Assembly: GCA_963729275.1 (NCBI GenBank)
Contig: CAVSNH010000004.1
Coordinates: forward strand, 248,001-312,000
Source of the DNA: CAVSNH01 sp963729275
Lineage (GTDB): Bacteria > Actinomycetota > Acidimicrobiia > Acidimicrobiales > RAAP-2
Direction of reading: 5' to 3'
DNA: 64,000 nucleotides
In this document: positions 36,044 to 44,754 of the stretch, piece after piece
How positions within the stretch are numbered: the stretch's first letter is position 1
Layout: each line of letters starts with the position of its first letter
The notes under the pieces: generated by a model
Seen by the model: the letters and a program-made list of their open reading frames with translations, nothing else
Told to the model about the DNA's origin: nothing
Database searches by the model: none
Program-made: the position numbers and the translations under genes

Positions 36044-37301
36044 TCAGGTGAGCGAGTCGCGGAACGACGGTGCCGGCCCCACCGTCCGGCTCCCGTCCAG
36101 CTGGATCAAGGCGTTGGTGGGCAGCTCCTGGACCGTGATGTCGGGGATTGGGTAGTTGAAATCCTGGTACTTGCGCACCGCCGTCTGCCGATAACGGGTC
36201 GTGGAGTGCATCGGGTCGGAGTCGAACTCGGGGATCACCTTGGTGCCGAAGATCTCCAGCATCTCGAGCACCTCATCATGGGCCAGGGAGTCGGAAGGCA
36301 CCCCGAAGACCAACTGGTCGCAACCCACCTGCTGGTAGCGGGCGCACTGCTCGGCCACCTCGTCCGGCGTGCCACACAACAGCCATCCCTCCTCGATGAG
36401 GTGGTCGAGCATGTCCTCGTTGGCAACGGTATGGGGCCGCTCCGGCCACACCGGCACCCCCTCGGCATGCGGGATGGTGTCGTGATAGTTGCAGACCAGC
36501 GAGTACAGGTAGCCGCGCCCCGGTCGAAGCGCCGCCTCACGCGCCCGTTTGCGGTCGTTGAGGCAGATGACCGCGTTCGTCATCATCACGTTGTCGTTCT
36601 TGAACTGGCCCAAGGGCTCGGTGCAGTTGGCCGACGCCCTCCTTGTAGGCGTCTATCCGGCCACGCAGGTTATAGACGGGCTCGAAGTTGAAGGCGATGG
36701 CACCGATGCCGAGCTCACCGGCCTGGGTGAAGGTGGTCGGGTTGCCGCAGCCGACCCAGATGGGCGGATGACCGTGGCCGCCGTACGCCTTGGGCAGGAT
36801 GTTGTGCGGGTAGGGGACCACGAAGTGCTCGCCCTCGTACTGATAGTCCCGCTCCTCCCACATGCGCGGGATCTGGCGGATGACCTCGTTCCACTCTGCC
36901 TTGGTCGAGTTCTTGTCGAGGATGTTGAACGCAGCGATCTCATGACTGCCGGCCCCGCGCCCGGTTCCCCATTCGAAACGGCCCTCGAAGACGTGGTCGA
37001 GCATCATCACCCGCTCGGCGCACCGCACGGGATGGTTGACCCGAGGTGAGAGGTTCATGATGCCGGTGCCCACATGGATGCGCTCGGTGGCGTGGGCCAG
37101 ATAGCCCATGATGATCTCAGGGGCCGACATGTGGCTGTACTCGGTGAGCGAGTGGTGCTCACCGACCCAGACGTACTTCCAGTTGTGCTTGTCGGCCTCG
37201 ATGGCGTAGGCCATCTCGCGCCGGAACATCTCGTGCTCGCAGGTCGGGTCGAATGCGGCTGGACCGGGCAGGTAGCCATTCATGAAGATCCCGAATTCCA
37301 T
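36044..37301 (-). CDS. LLM-class flavin-dependent oxidoreductase (one frame break)
   Basis: Luciferase-like TIM-barrel monooxygenase/oxidoreductase. N-terminal IFMNGYLPGPAAFDPTCEHE, WVGEHHSLTEYSHMSAPEII and TGIMNLSPRVNHPVRCAERV are typical, followed by RFEWGTGRGAGSHEIAAFNI and PIWVGCGNPTTFTQAGELGI. The frame changes near 36620 (around DAYKEGVG/GQFKNDNVMM); the second part continues naturally to LIEEGWLLCGTPDEVAEQCA and the stop at 36044. One base restores about 419 residues. It is divergent from the FadD17-like gene, and the KstR-like site lies between them, which suggests a part in sterol breakdown. Whether it uses FMN or F420 is not decided. Confidence 0.82.
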
Positions 37302-37425
37302 GACGGGCTCCTTCTTTCGGTTCCGTGAGTGCCGTCGATGCTGCCGGCGCTACCTTCGCGAGAAACTCATCGCCGCGGAGGGCCGAGCGAGCGCCGGCTC
37401 ACGGTAACACGGGCCCTTGATAAAT

Positions 37426-37439
37426 TGCAACGTGTTGCA
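37426..37439. promoter_or_regulatory. Perfect KstR-consensus operator, LLM/fadD17 divergent promoter
   Basis: TGCAACGTGTTGCA matches TNNAACNNGTTNNA at every fixed position and is a near-perfect dyad (TGCAAC/GTTGCA around GT). It lies 81 bp before the FadD17-like start and 125 bp before the divergent LLM start, so it could control both. Confidence 0.72.
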
Positions 37440-37519
37440 GATTTGTGCCTGGCTGCCCTGGTCGGAGACTCCTCCGGTCGCGGCGAGAGGCTGACGCGGG
37501 GTCGACTGCGAGGCCGCTG

Positions 37520-39220
37520 ATGTCCACCATCGACACCCTGATCCGCGCTCGCCGGGCGGACGACCGGCCGGGCCTCACCTTCGAGGACCGATCCTGGACC
37601 CACCGTGAGGTCGTCCAAGCTCAAGCCGCCCGAGCCGCCGCCCTCCTCGCCCTGCGCCGGCCGGGCCCCTTCCATGTGGCGCTGCTCCTCGACAACGTCC
37701 CCGAGTACGTCTTCTGGATGGGCGGCGCCCAGCTGGCCGGCGCGGTGATCGTCGGGGGGAACCCCACCCACCGGGGCGAGGAGCTCGCCCGCGATCTGGC
37801 CCACACCGAATGCCAGCTGCTGGTCACCGATGCCGACTACGTCGAACTCGTACGCGGCCAGGACCTCGGGCCGACGCTGCCTCCCGATCGGGTGCTCGTG
37901 ATCGACGGTCCGACCGGTCCGGCCGGTCGGGACGAATCACAGCCGGCTACTGCCTACGGGTCCCTGCTCGCCACCGTGGCCGACGCGCCACTCCCCGACC
38001 CCGAATCCATCGGCGTGACCGAGGCGTCACTCGGCTATCTCTTGTTCACCTCGGGGACCTCGGGGGCGCCCAAGGCGTGCCTCTGCAGCCAGGGACGACT
38101 GGCCCGCATCGGCGAGATCGTGGCCCAGATGTTCGAGTTGAGCCCCGACGACGTGTGCTACCTGGTCATGCCGCTGTTTCATTCGAACGCCCTGATGGCC
38201 GGCTGGGCACCGGCGCTGGCCGCCGGGTCGACGGCGGCCCTCCGTCGCCGGTTCAGTGCCTCACAATTCCTTCCCGACGTCCGTCGGTGCGGGGTGACGT
38301 ACTTCAACTACGTCGGCAAGCCTCTGTCCTACATCTTGGCCACTCCCGAGCAGCCCGACGACGCCGACAATCCGCTCCGGCGCGTCTTCGGGAACGAGGC
38401 GGCCGAGGCCGACGTGGCTCGTTTCGCCGAGCGGTTCGGCTGCAGGGTGCAGGACGCCTACGGCTCGACCGAGGGAGGGGCGTCGGTGACTCGGACGCCG
38501 GACACGCCCCGGGGAGCCCTTGGCCGCGCCCTGCCGGGCACCATGGTCTGCAACCCGGAGACGGGTGGGGAATGCCCTCGCGCCCTCTTCGACGAGCGCG
38601 GCCGCTTGCTCAACGCCGAGGAGGCCATCGGGGAGCTGGTGAGCCAGACCGGAGGTTCCGGCTTCGAAGGCTATTGGCACAACGCCGAGGCCGACGCCGC
38701 CCGCCTGCGCAACGGCTGGTACTGGACCGGTGACCTCGCCTACCGCGACGAGGACGACTTCTTCTACTTCGCCGGGCGCGACGTGGACTGGCTGCGGGTC
38801 GACGGCGAGAACTTCGCCGCCGCCCCGCTCGAGTCCATCCTCCAGCGCCATCCGGACGTGGTGCTGGCCACGGTCTACGCCGTGCCCGACGCCGTGGTCG
38901 GCGATCAGGTCATGGCCACGCTGCTGCTGCGACCGGGCTCGACGTTCGACCCCGACGGATTCGACGGGTTCCTCGCCGGAGAGTCCGACCTCGGGACCAA
39001 GTGGGCGCCTCGTTACGTTCGCATCGCCACCGAGTTGCCCCAGACGGCAACGACCAAGGTCCTCAAGCGGGTCCTGCGCAACGACGGTTGGCGGTGTGCG
39101 GACCCCGTGTGGTGGCGACCCGAGAAGGGCTTGCCCTACCGCCCGCTGCTCGACGTCGATGCCGACGCATTGGACCGGGCGGTCGCCGAGCGACATTCGA
39201 GCCGAGCCGGAGGCGCCTGA
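37520..39220 (+). CDS. fadD17: Steroid-CoA ligase-like acyl-CoA synthetase, FadD17 type
   Basis: Acyl-CoA synthetase starting at ATG 37520. The ATP motif LFTSGTSGAPKACLCSQGRL, VMPLFHSNALMAGWAPALAA, RRRFSASQFLPDVRRCGVTY and FNYVGKPLSYILATPEQPDD are nearly word-for-word those of mycobacterial FadD17, which activates the C26 acid of the cholesterol side chain. The A5 motif DAYGSTEGG, the A7 motif YWTGDLAYRDEDDFFYFAGR and the C-terminal TTKVLKRVLR (Lys) are complete. At 566 residues it is slightly longer than FadD17. A KstR-consensus site lies upstream and a strong hairpin downstream. Substrate inferred from homology. Confidence 0.88.
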   Translation: MSTIDTLIRARRADDRPGLTFEDRSWTHREVVQAQAARAAALLALRRPGPFHVALLLDNVPEYVFWMGGAQLAGAVIVGGNPTHRGEELARDLAHTECQLLVTDADYVELVRGQDLGPTLPPDRVLVIDGPTGPAGRDESQPATAYGSLLATVADAPLPDPESIGVTEASLGYLLFTSGTSGAPKACLCSQGRLARIGEIVAQMFELSPDDVCYLVMPLFHSNALMAGWAPALAAGSTAALRRRFSASQFLPDVRRCGVTYFNYVGKPLSYILATPEQPDDADNPLRRVFGNEAAEADVARFAERFGCRVQDAYGSTEGGASVTRTPDTPRGALGRALPGTMVCNPETGGECPRALFDERGRLLNAEEAIGELVSQTGGSGFEGYWHNAEADAARLRNGWYWTGDLAYRDEDDFFYFAGRDVDWLRVDGENFAAAPLESILQRHPDVVLATVYAVPDAVVGDQVMATLLLRPGSTFDPDGFDGFLAGESDLGTKWAPRYVRIATELPQTATTKVLKRVLRNDGWRCADPVWWRPEKGLPYRPLLDVDADALDRAVAERHSSRAGGA

Positions 39221-39402
39221 CGAGCCGGCCGCCGGCGGGATTCTCGGGCCGGCCGTCAGGTCACCATCCGAAGCGTCGATGCCGTGCTCCTGCGCTGCCG
39301 CCCCGCCCGGCGCCGGCCACCACAAAGGAGAAGGCGGCCGGCGCGGGCTGTGGCATCGGACGCGGTGCTCTCGGAGAGGCCGAGGGCCCGGTCGGGGCTC
39401 GC

Positions 39403-39447
39403 CGGGTCGGGACTGTCACTCCTTAGTCATTCCTCAGTCCCGACCCG
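39403..39447. terminator. 13-bp stem between convergent fadD17 and propeller genes
   Basis: CGGGTCGGGACTG (39403-39415) and CAGTCCCGACCCG (39435-39447) are perfect complements with a 19-nt loop. Located in the 252-bp gap between convergent genes, it may terminate both transcripts. No T-run follows. Confidence 0.6.
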
Positions 39448-39472
39448 ATCCGAGCGCCGCTCTGTCTCGACG

Positions 39473-40603
39473 TCAGCCGACGGCGATTCCCTCCAGGCCG
39501 GTGTGGCCTGGCAACTCGGTCGTGACCGAGCCGATGAAGCGGAGCGAGCCCGACGGTTGGACGGCGAAGGCATCGACCAGGTCACTGCCGCCGGTCTCGA
39601 CGTAGAGGTTGCCGCCGTCCGGGGACGAGGCCAAGTCGATAGGCCCGACGTCCGTTGGCGTCGTGCTCACGATGGTGGGCACGCCGTTCGATCCGATGGT
39701 GTAGCCGGTCAACGTGTTGGACCCGGCGTTGGCACCGTAGAAGAAGCTTCCGGCGGTGGTCACCCAACACAGAGCCGATTCACCATTCGTGGTCGAGGCC
39801 TGCTCGGCGATGGTGCCGTTGGCCTTCACCACATAGGTGGTGAGGGCGCTCGTCCCGGCCTCTGAGACCACGAGGTCGCCGTAGCGGTCGAAGGTGAAGC
39901 CGAACGGAACCGGGGTGGCCGACGGATTCACGACGGGAGCCGAGAGGCTGCCGGTCGGCCCGACGTTGAGCACGTCGATGTGGCTGCCGTTGGCCTTGGT
40001 GGTGACCACGAGCTGCTGGCCGTTCGGCGTGAACCCGATCTGGCCCGGTGTGTTGAGGTACGGGGGTGTGAGCCCGCGGGTGAGGCCGAGGGACCGGGCG
40101 CTTCCCGGAATGGGGGTGAGGCTGTTGGCGTAGTAGCCCTGCACCTCGCCCGTGCCTCCGGCGTTCAGGACATAGATGAGGTCGCCACGAAGGGCCACAC
40201 TGACCGGCGTCGTGCCTCCGGAGGGCACCACTCGCCGGAACCCGAGGAACGGCCCGAAGGAGCGGAAGGTCGTGATCGAATTACTGCCGCCGTTGACGGC
40301 GACGAGGAGTCCATCGGCCGGGTCGAGGGCCAGGCTTCCCTGGGAAGCGAGGTCGTCGACGACGGCCCCACCGATGGCCACACCATCACCCCCGGTGTCG
40401 ACGCGAGCCACCTGGTGTAGTGCCCCGTTCGGTCCCGGCAGGTAGGACACGATCTGGTTGCCGGTCGTGTCGTTGGTCTGGACGAAGACGGGGGCGCCAC
40501 TGGAAAACCAGGAGCTGGCACCGGCTGCCGATACCGGCAGGCACAGAGCGACCACGGCAGCGGTGGCGCCAGCCAGTGCGGCCAACGTGAAGATTCGCTT
40601 CAT
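39473..40603 (-). CDS. Secreted beta-propeller protein (lactonase/YVTN-like)
   Basis: Exported protein with a Sec-type signal peptide: basic MKR, a hydrophobic stretch (IFTLAALAGATAAVVALCLP) and a likely cut after VSAAGA near residue 28. The rest is about 345 residues of repeated blades, each with a pattern such as GSLALDPADGLLVAVNGGSN, GQIGFTPNGQQLVVTTKANG or IDLASSPDGGNLYVETGGSD, giving a seven-bladed propeller like 6-phosphogluconolactonase or YncE. Metal or active-site residues are not obvious, so an enzymatic role is uncertain. It is divergent from the ECF sigma gene 305 bp away, which may control it. Confidence 0.8.
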   Translation of the reverse strand: MKRIFTLAALAGATAAVVALCLPVSAAGASSWFSSGAPVFVQTNDTTGNQIVSYLPGPNGALHQVARVDTGGDGVAIGGAVVDDLASQGSLALDPADGLLVAVNGGSNSITTFRSFGPFLGFRRVVPSGGTTPVSVALRGDLIYVLNAGGTGEVQGYYANSLTPIPGSARSLGLTRGLTPPYLNTPGQIGFTPNGQQLVVTTKANGSHIDVLNVGPTGSLSAPVVNPSATPVPFGFTFDRYGDLVVSEAGTSALTTYVVKANGTIAEQASTTNGESALCWVTTAGSFFYGANAGSNTLTGYTIGSNGVPTIVSTTPTDVGPIDLASSPDGGNLYVETGGSDLVDAFAVQPSGSLRFIGSVTTELPGHTGLEGIAVG

Positions 40604-40908
40604 GAATTCTCCTTGTGTGATCGGACGTCCTTGGTCATCACGGCCGACCGACCGCGACCGGTCGCCCGAGCACTGTCCGATGAACGGCCGCCCGCGTTAC
40701 ACGCCGAACAGTGCCGGGCTGGGTACCGTGGATCCCTTCGTCTCCTGCATTCGTCGACGCAGCGTGGCTGTAACGCCCGCTACCGAGCGCGGACTGAGCC
40801 CACAGTGTGCGGACGTTCACGAACGAACCGGTTCTCCCTACGATGGGTTCCCATGCAGTCGTCGATACCGCGCAGATTTAACCGGAGCTCGCGCGTAACC
40901 TCCGAGCC
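40604..40908. other. Divergent promoter region, propeller / ECF sigma
   Basis: 305 bp without a gene. It contains a perfect dyad GAACCGGTTC at 40825-40834. ECF sigma factors often drive their own operon and a divergent target, and GAAC-type -35 elements are common for them, so the dyad region could hold such a promoter; I cannot identify the -10 with confidence. Confidence 0.35.
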
Positions 40909-41505
40909 GTGGAACGCGATGGTGAGCTGCTCGAACGGCTGCGGGCCGGTGACGAGGCAGCATTCGTGATCCTCGTTGGCCGGTATCAGGCGTCCCTTCT
41001 CCGTGTGGCCCGTGCATATGTTCCGAGCAACGCCGTAGCCGAGGAAGCCGTACAGGAGACGTGGATGGGCGTGGTGCGCGGTGTCGCCGGCTTCGAGGGC
41101 CGGTCCTCGTTCAAGACATGGCTGTTCCGCATCTTGGTCAATCGCGCTCGCTCACTGGGCAGTTCCGAGCTGCGGACGATCCCCATCGACGATCCCGAGC
41201 CGGCGGTGGACCCGTCCCGATTCGACACAACCGGCGCCTGGACTCGGCCGCCCGAACCTTGGGAGTCGCTCGTCGATGAACGGCTCATGGCTCAGAGCTG
41301 GCTCCCCTGCATCCGCGCCGCGCTCGACGGACTTCCTCCCCGACAACGTGAAGTGGTGGTGCTGCGAGACGTCGAGGGAATGGAGAGTGACGACGTCTGC
41401 GACGTGCTCGGTATCAGCGAAGGCAACCAGCGCGTCCTCCTCCATCGAGGCCGAAGCAAGCTCCGTTCGCAGCTCGAGGGCGAGCTCTCTCGAAGGGGCC
41501 GATGA
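40909..41505 (+). CDS. ECF-family RNA polymerase sigma factor
   Basis: Extracytoplasmic-function sigma factor. Region 2 spans about residues 10-80 (RYQASLLRVARAYVPSNAVA, EEAVQETWMGVVRGVAGFEG, FKTWLFRILVNRARS), and region 4 about 130-185 (LPPRQREVVVLRDVEGMESD, then the helix-turn-helix VCDVLGISEGNQRVLLHRGR). A Pro/Asp-rich linker joins them. The start is GTG 40909. The anti-sigma gene overlaps its stop by 4 nt (ATGA), fixing the pair as one operon. No activating signal can be inferred. Confidence 0.92.
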   Translation: MERDGELLERLRAGDEAAFVILVGRYQASLLRVARAYVPSNAVAEEAVQETWMGVVRGVAGFEGRSSFKTWLFRILVNRARSLGSSELRTIPIDDPEPAVDPSRFDTTGAWTRPPEPWESLVDERLMAQSWLPCIRAALDGLPPRQREVVVLRDVEGMESDDVCDVLGISEGNQRVLLHRGRSKLRSQLEGELSRRGR

Positions 41506-41807
41506 GCATGCCCCTACGACTTCGACGCCGAAACGAGCTGGTGTGCCAACAGGTCGTCGAGCTGGTGACCGACTACCTCGAAGGGACGATGTCGCGTTCC
41601 GAGCGCCGGCGCTTCGACGCACACCTGCGCGCCTGCCCAAACTGTTCGGCCTACCTCCGCCAGATGCGGGCCACCATCCAGGCGATGGGCCGTCTGTCCA
41701 CCGACGACATTGCCCCTGCTGCCCTGGACGAGCTGACCGAGAAGTTCCGGCATTGGCGGACCGAAGGCCCCGAGCCGTTGGAGGGCTCGGAGGGCTCGGA
41801 GGGCTAG
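41502..41807 (+). CDS. Zinc-finger anti-sigma factor (ZAS-like)
   Basis: A 101-residue soluble partner of the ECF factor. It has the anti-sigma zinc motif as CQQVVELVTDYLEG followed by RRRFDAHLRACPNC (His-x3-Cys-x2-Cys), the HxxxCxxC signature of the zf-HC2 family. There is no membrane helix, so release would be by a cytosolic or redox signal rather than proteolysis at the membrane. The tail ends in the repeat GSEGSEG, encoded by a short tandem repeat (GAGGGCTCG). Its start overlaps the sigma stop. Confidence 0.88.
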   Translation: MSMPLRLRRRNELVCQQVVELVTDYLEGTMSRSERRRFDAHLRACPNCSAYLRQMRATIQAMGRLSTDDIAPAALDELTEKFRHWRTEGPEPLEGSEGSEG

Positions 41808-41811
41808 AGAA

Positions 41812-41867
41812 GCGGTTTTGGGCGATCGAGTCGGCTGGCGGGCTCGGCTACCTGCTAGCCCAACCGC
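41812..41867. terminator. Long hairpin between convergent anti-sigma and ltp2 genes
   Basis: GCGGTTTTGGGC (41812-41823) pairs with GCCCAACCGC (41858-41867) with a bulge; inside, GGCT/AGCC-type pairing is possible. Convergent location supports a terminator role. Moderate evidence only. Confidence 0.4.
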
Positions 41868-41924
41868 TGGCCGATGCCGGCGAGCACGTTCTCGACACGC
41901 GTGGGCTGTGTCGTTCGATGGCTG

Positions 41925-43112
41925 CTACGAGTCCACACCGAGAACAAGACCACTGGTCGGCACTCCCGTGCCCGCCGTCACGAGCACGTGGTGCACCTCG
42001 TCCACCTGGTTGACCGAGGTGCCGCGCACCTGGCGGGCGCCCTCGGCGATCCCGTTCATGCCGTGCAGGTACGCCTCGCCGAGCTGGCCTCCGTGGGTGT
42101 TGATCGGCAGTCCGCCCCCGATCTCGATGTTCCCGTTGCGGATGAAGTCCTTGGCCTCTCCCTTGCCGCAGAACCCGAGCTCCTCGAGTTGGTAGAGGAC
42201 ATAGGGGGTGAAGTGGTCGTACAGCACGGCGGTCTGGATGTCGGCCGGCCCGAGACCAGAGGTCTGCCAGAGTTGCCGCGCCACCACCGCCATCTCGTCG
42301 AGGCCGGTGAGGTCACCGCTGTAGTACGAGGTCATCATCTCCTGGTCTCGCCCGGATCCCTGAGCCGCGGCCTCGATAACCACCGGCGGGTTGGGCAGGT
42401 CCCGTGCGCGCTCGAGCGAGGTGACGACGAGTGCCTGTCCACCGTCGGTCTCCTGGCAGCAGTCGAGGAGGCGGAGCGGCTCGACGATCCACCGCGACGC
42501 CTGGTGGTCCTCGAGAGTGATCGGCTTCCCGTAGAACCAGGCCTTCGGGTTGTTGGCCGCGTGCCTCCGGTCGGCCACCGCCACCCGCCCGAGGTCCTCG
42601 GAGGTCGCCCCCGTCTCGTGCAGATAGCGCTGTGCGGCCATGGCCACCCACTGGGCCGGGGTGAGCAGTCCGAAGGGCGCGTACCAGGCGAAGTTGGCCG
42701 TCTCGGCGTTCGGGACCGGCGGACGGTTCTGGACCCCCGCCCCGAACCGGTTGCCCGACCGCTCGTTGAAAGCCCGGTAGCACACCACCACGTCGGCCAC
42801 CCCGGCGTCGATGGCCATCGACGCCTGCTGGATGGTGGCGCAACCCGCACCGCCGCCGTAGTGGATGCGGCTGAAAAAGGAGAGCTCGCCCATGCCCAAG
42901 CTGCGGGCCACGTCGATCTCCGGATTGGTATCGGCGCTGAAGGTGACGAGACCGTCGACTTCAGCCGGCTCGATGCCGGCGTCGCGCAAGGCCAGATCGG
43001 TCGCCTCGGCGGCCAGACGAAGCTCACTTCGACCCGACTCCTTGGAGAACTCGGTGGCACCGATTCCCACGATGGCGGTTCGGCCGGCGAAGGAATGGCG
43101 TGTTCCACTCAT
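41925..43112 (-). CDS. ltp2: Thiolase-fold aldolase/lipid-transfer protein, Ltp2-like
   Basis: Thiolase-superfamily protein of the SCP-x/Ltp type (395 residues). In M. tuberculosis Ltp2 cleaves the 17-hydroxy side-chain CoA ester to propionyl-CoA and an androstane, using the DUF35 domain of ChsH2 as partner. Typical segments: TAIVGIGATEFSKESGRSEL, GGGAGCATIQQASMAIDAGV, ALVVTSLERARDLPNPPVVI, DIQTAVLYDHFTPYVLYQLE and the C-terminal PINTHGGQLGEAYLHGMNGI, NQVDEVHHVLVTAGTGVPTS. The order hydratase-aldolase in this operon matches the igr operon. It is the last gene of a five-gene unit; its ATG overlaps the chsH1 stop by 4 nt. Confidence 0.9.
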   Translation of the reverse strand: MSGTRHSFAGRTAIVGIGATEFSKESGRSELRLAAEATDLALRDAGIEPAEVDGLVTFSADTNPEIDVARSLGMGELSFFSRIHYGGGAGCATIQQASMAIDAGVADVVVCYRAFNERSGNRFGAGVQNRPPVPNAETANFAWYAPFGLLTPAQWVAMAAQRYLHETGATSEDLGRVAVADRRHAANNPKAWFYGKPITLEDHQASRWIVEPLRLLDCCQETDGGQALVVTSLERARDLPNPPVVIEAAAQGSGRDQEMMTSYYSGDLTGLDEMAVVARQLWQTSGLGPADIQTAVLYDHFTPYVLYQLEELGFCGKGEAKDFIRNGNIEIGGGLPINTHGGQLGEAYLHGMNGIAEGARQVRGTSVNQVDEVHHVLVTAGTGVPTSGLVLGVDS

Positions 43113-43588
43113 GGGACCGGCGACTGGCGCCCGGGTAGGCGGACCCGCGCCGTGCCGCTCACATGGTCGCCCAGGCTGTTCGCACCGCGCAGCGTGACCT
43201 CGACGGTGCCGTAGCCGTCTTCGGCTGGCGCCTCGTCGCGGCCCGTGACCGATCCGGTGAGGACCATGGTGTCGTCGGGGTAGTTGGGGGCTCCCAACCG
43301 GATGTTGACGTCGGTGAGCACGCCGCCGGGGCCCGTCCAGTCGGTCAGGTACCGGCCGACCAGCCCGTTGGTCGAGATGATGTTCATGAAGATGTCCTTC
43401 GACCCGCGGGCCACTGCCAGCCTGTGGTCATGGTGGACGTCCTGATAATCGCGGGTGGCGATGGCCGTCGAGACGATCAGGGTGCGGGTGAGAGGGATCT
43501 CGAGGACCGGCAGGGCGTCACCGACCTGGGTGTCCTCGAAGCGCAAGGTCGTCGGGCGCGGGGCCGGCGTCTGGGCTCCCGCCGTCAT
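43109..43588 (-). CDS. chsH1: MaoC-like hydratase subunit, ChsH1 type
   Basis: Single hotdog MaoC domain of 159 residues. Together with ChsH2 the mycobacterial protein hydrates the unsaturated three-carbon side chain of a sterol CoA ester. Start ATG 43588 overlaps the preceding dehydrogenase stop. Segments VSTAIATRDYQDVHHDHRLA, GSKDIFMNIISTNGLVGRYL and LTDVNIRLGAPNYPDDTMVL fit the family; the Asp/His of RDYQDVHHDH are in the place of the catalytic dyad. Much of the open frame upstream is shadow of the dehydrogenase. Adjacent to ltp2, as in the igr operon. Confidence 0.88.
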   Translation of the reverse strand: MTAGAQTPAPRPTTLRFEDTQVGDALPVLEIPLTRTLIVSTAIATRDYQDVHHDHRLAVARGSKDIFMNIISTNGLVGRYLTDWTGPGGVLTDVNIRLGAPNYPDDTMVLTGSVTGRDEAPAEDGYGTVEVTLRGANSLGDHVSGTARVRLPGRQSPVP

Positions 43589-44754
43589 GGTCGGGCCCCG
43601 GTCGAGGGGTTCTGCCGGACTGCCTCGACCACCTGGCGTCCGAGGCGGGCCAAGAGGGCGCTCGACGCTCCCAGCATGAGCTCGAGCTGCTTCCCCCACA
43701 GGAAGTAGCGATGGATGGGGTAGCCGACATCGGCCCCGATGCCACCATGGAGGTGCTGGGTGGCGTGAACGGCGCGCTGTCCGGCATCGCTGGCGAACCA
43801 CGAGGCCACCGACACCGCTCGTTCGGCGTCGAGGCCCTGGCCGAGGCGCCAGGCTGCCTGCCACATGGTGACCCGAACCGACTCGGTGTCGATGGCGGCG
43901 TCGGCCAGCCGGAGCATCGTCCCCTGGAAGGTCGAGAGCGGCCGGCCGAACTGTTGCCGGCCATTGAGGTACGTGGCCGTCTGAGCCACCGCCGACTCAC
44001 AGACGCCTACCTGGAGGGCACAGAGCCCTGTCCGCGCCCGGTCGAACATCCAATCGAGGGCGGCCCGGCTCGGCTCCGGCTCGCCGCCGGCCAGAAGGCG
44101 CTCGGTGGGGACGGCCACGCCGTCGAGATGGAGATGGGGATGGACCTCGCGGTTGGTCGTCACCGCCCGCTCGACGGACACGCTCGGTGACCGGGGGTCG
44201 ACCACTCCGATGATCACGCTCCCGTCCGGCAGTGCGGCCGGCACGAGGACGGCGTCGGCCACATGGGCGAAGGGGACGGCCAGGGCGGTCCCGGAGAGGA
44301 GGACGCCTCCGGGCCCTTTGATGGCCGAGACCATCGGCCGGCCGATCCCACCCGCATTGACGTCGGCCAGCGCATCGGCCACGGCGGCGGTGAGGACCAC
44401 CTCACCACGAGCGACACCCGGCAGGAGCGAGCTCTGCACGGTCTCCGAGGCCAGCGCGGCCAGCGGCATGGCACCCAGGACGACCGTGGCCCACAGAGGG
44501 AGCGGGGCGACGACCCGACCTTGCGCCTCGAGGACGATGGCCGCCTCGACCATTCCGTATCCGCCCCCACCCCATGCCTCGGGGACGCTCAGCCCGAGGA
44601 GGTCGGCCTCGGCCAGCTGAGCCCATAGCTCGCGGTCGAACCGATCGTCGGAAGCCTCGATCTTCTGGATCCGCTCGGGAGTGACTTGGCTCCCCAAGAT
44701 CCCGGCAGCTGTCTCGGCCACTGCGCTCTGCGCCTCGTCGAAGGTGAAATCCAT
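43585..44754 (-). CDS. fadE28: Acyl-CoA dehydrogenase, ChsE1/FadE28-like
   Basis: FAD-dependent acyl-CoA dehydrogenase of 389 residues. Starts at ATG 44754, whose A overlaps the chsH2 TGA (TGATG). N-terminal DFTFDEAQSAVAETAAGILG and VPEAWGGGGYGMVEAAIVLE, and C-terminal RQQFGRPLSTFQGTMLRLAD with QHLHGGIGADVGYPIHRYFL are family-typical. At the position of the usual catalytic Glu this protein reads FDRARTGLCAL, without acid, whereas its partner reads LNHERVGL. In mycobacteria FadE28 (no base) and FadE29 (with base) form a heterotetramer acting on the three-carbon sterol side chain; the same division of labour is suggested here. Confidence 0.88.
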   Translation of the reverse strand: MDFTFDEAQSAVAETAAGILGSQVTPERIQKIEASDDRFDRELWAQLAEADLLGLSVPEAWGGGGYGMVEAAIVLEAQGRVVAPLPLWATVVLGAMPLAALASETVQSSLLPGVARGEVVLTAAVADALADVNAGGIGRPMVSAIKGPGGVLLSGTALAVPFAHVADAVLVPAALPDGSVIIGVVDPRSPSVSVERAVTTNREVHPHLHLDGVAVPTERLLAGGEPEPSRAALDWMFDRARTGLCALQVGVCESAVAQTATYLNGRQQFGRPLSTFQGTMLRLADAAIDTESVRVTMWQAAWRLGQGLDAERAVSVASWFASDAGQRAVHATQHLHGGIGADVGYPIHRYFLWGKQLELMLGASSALLARLGRQVVEAVRQNPSTGARP

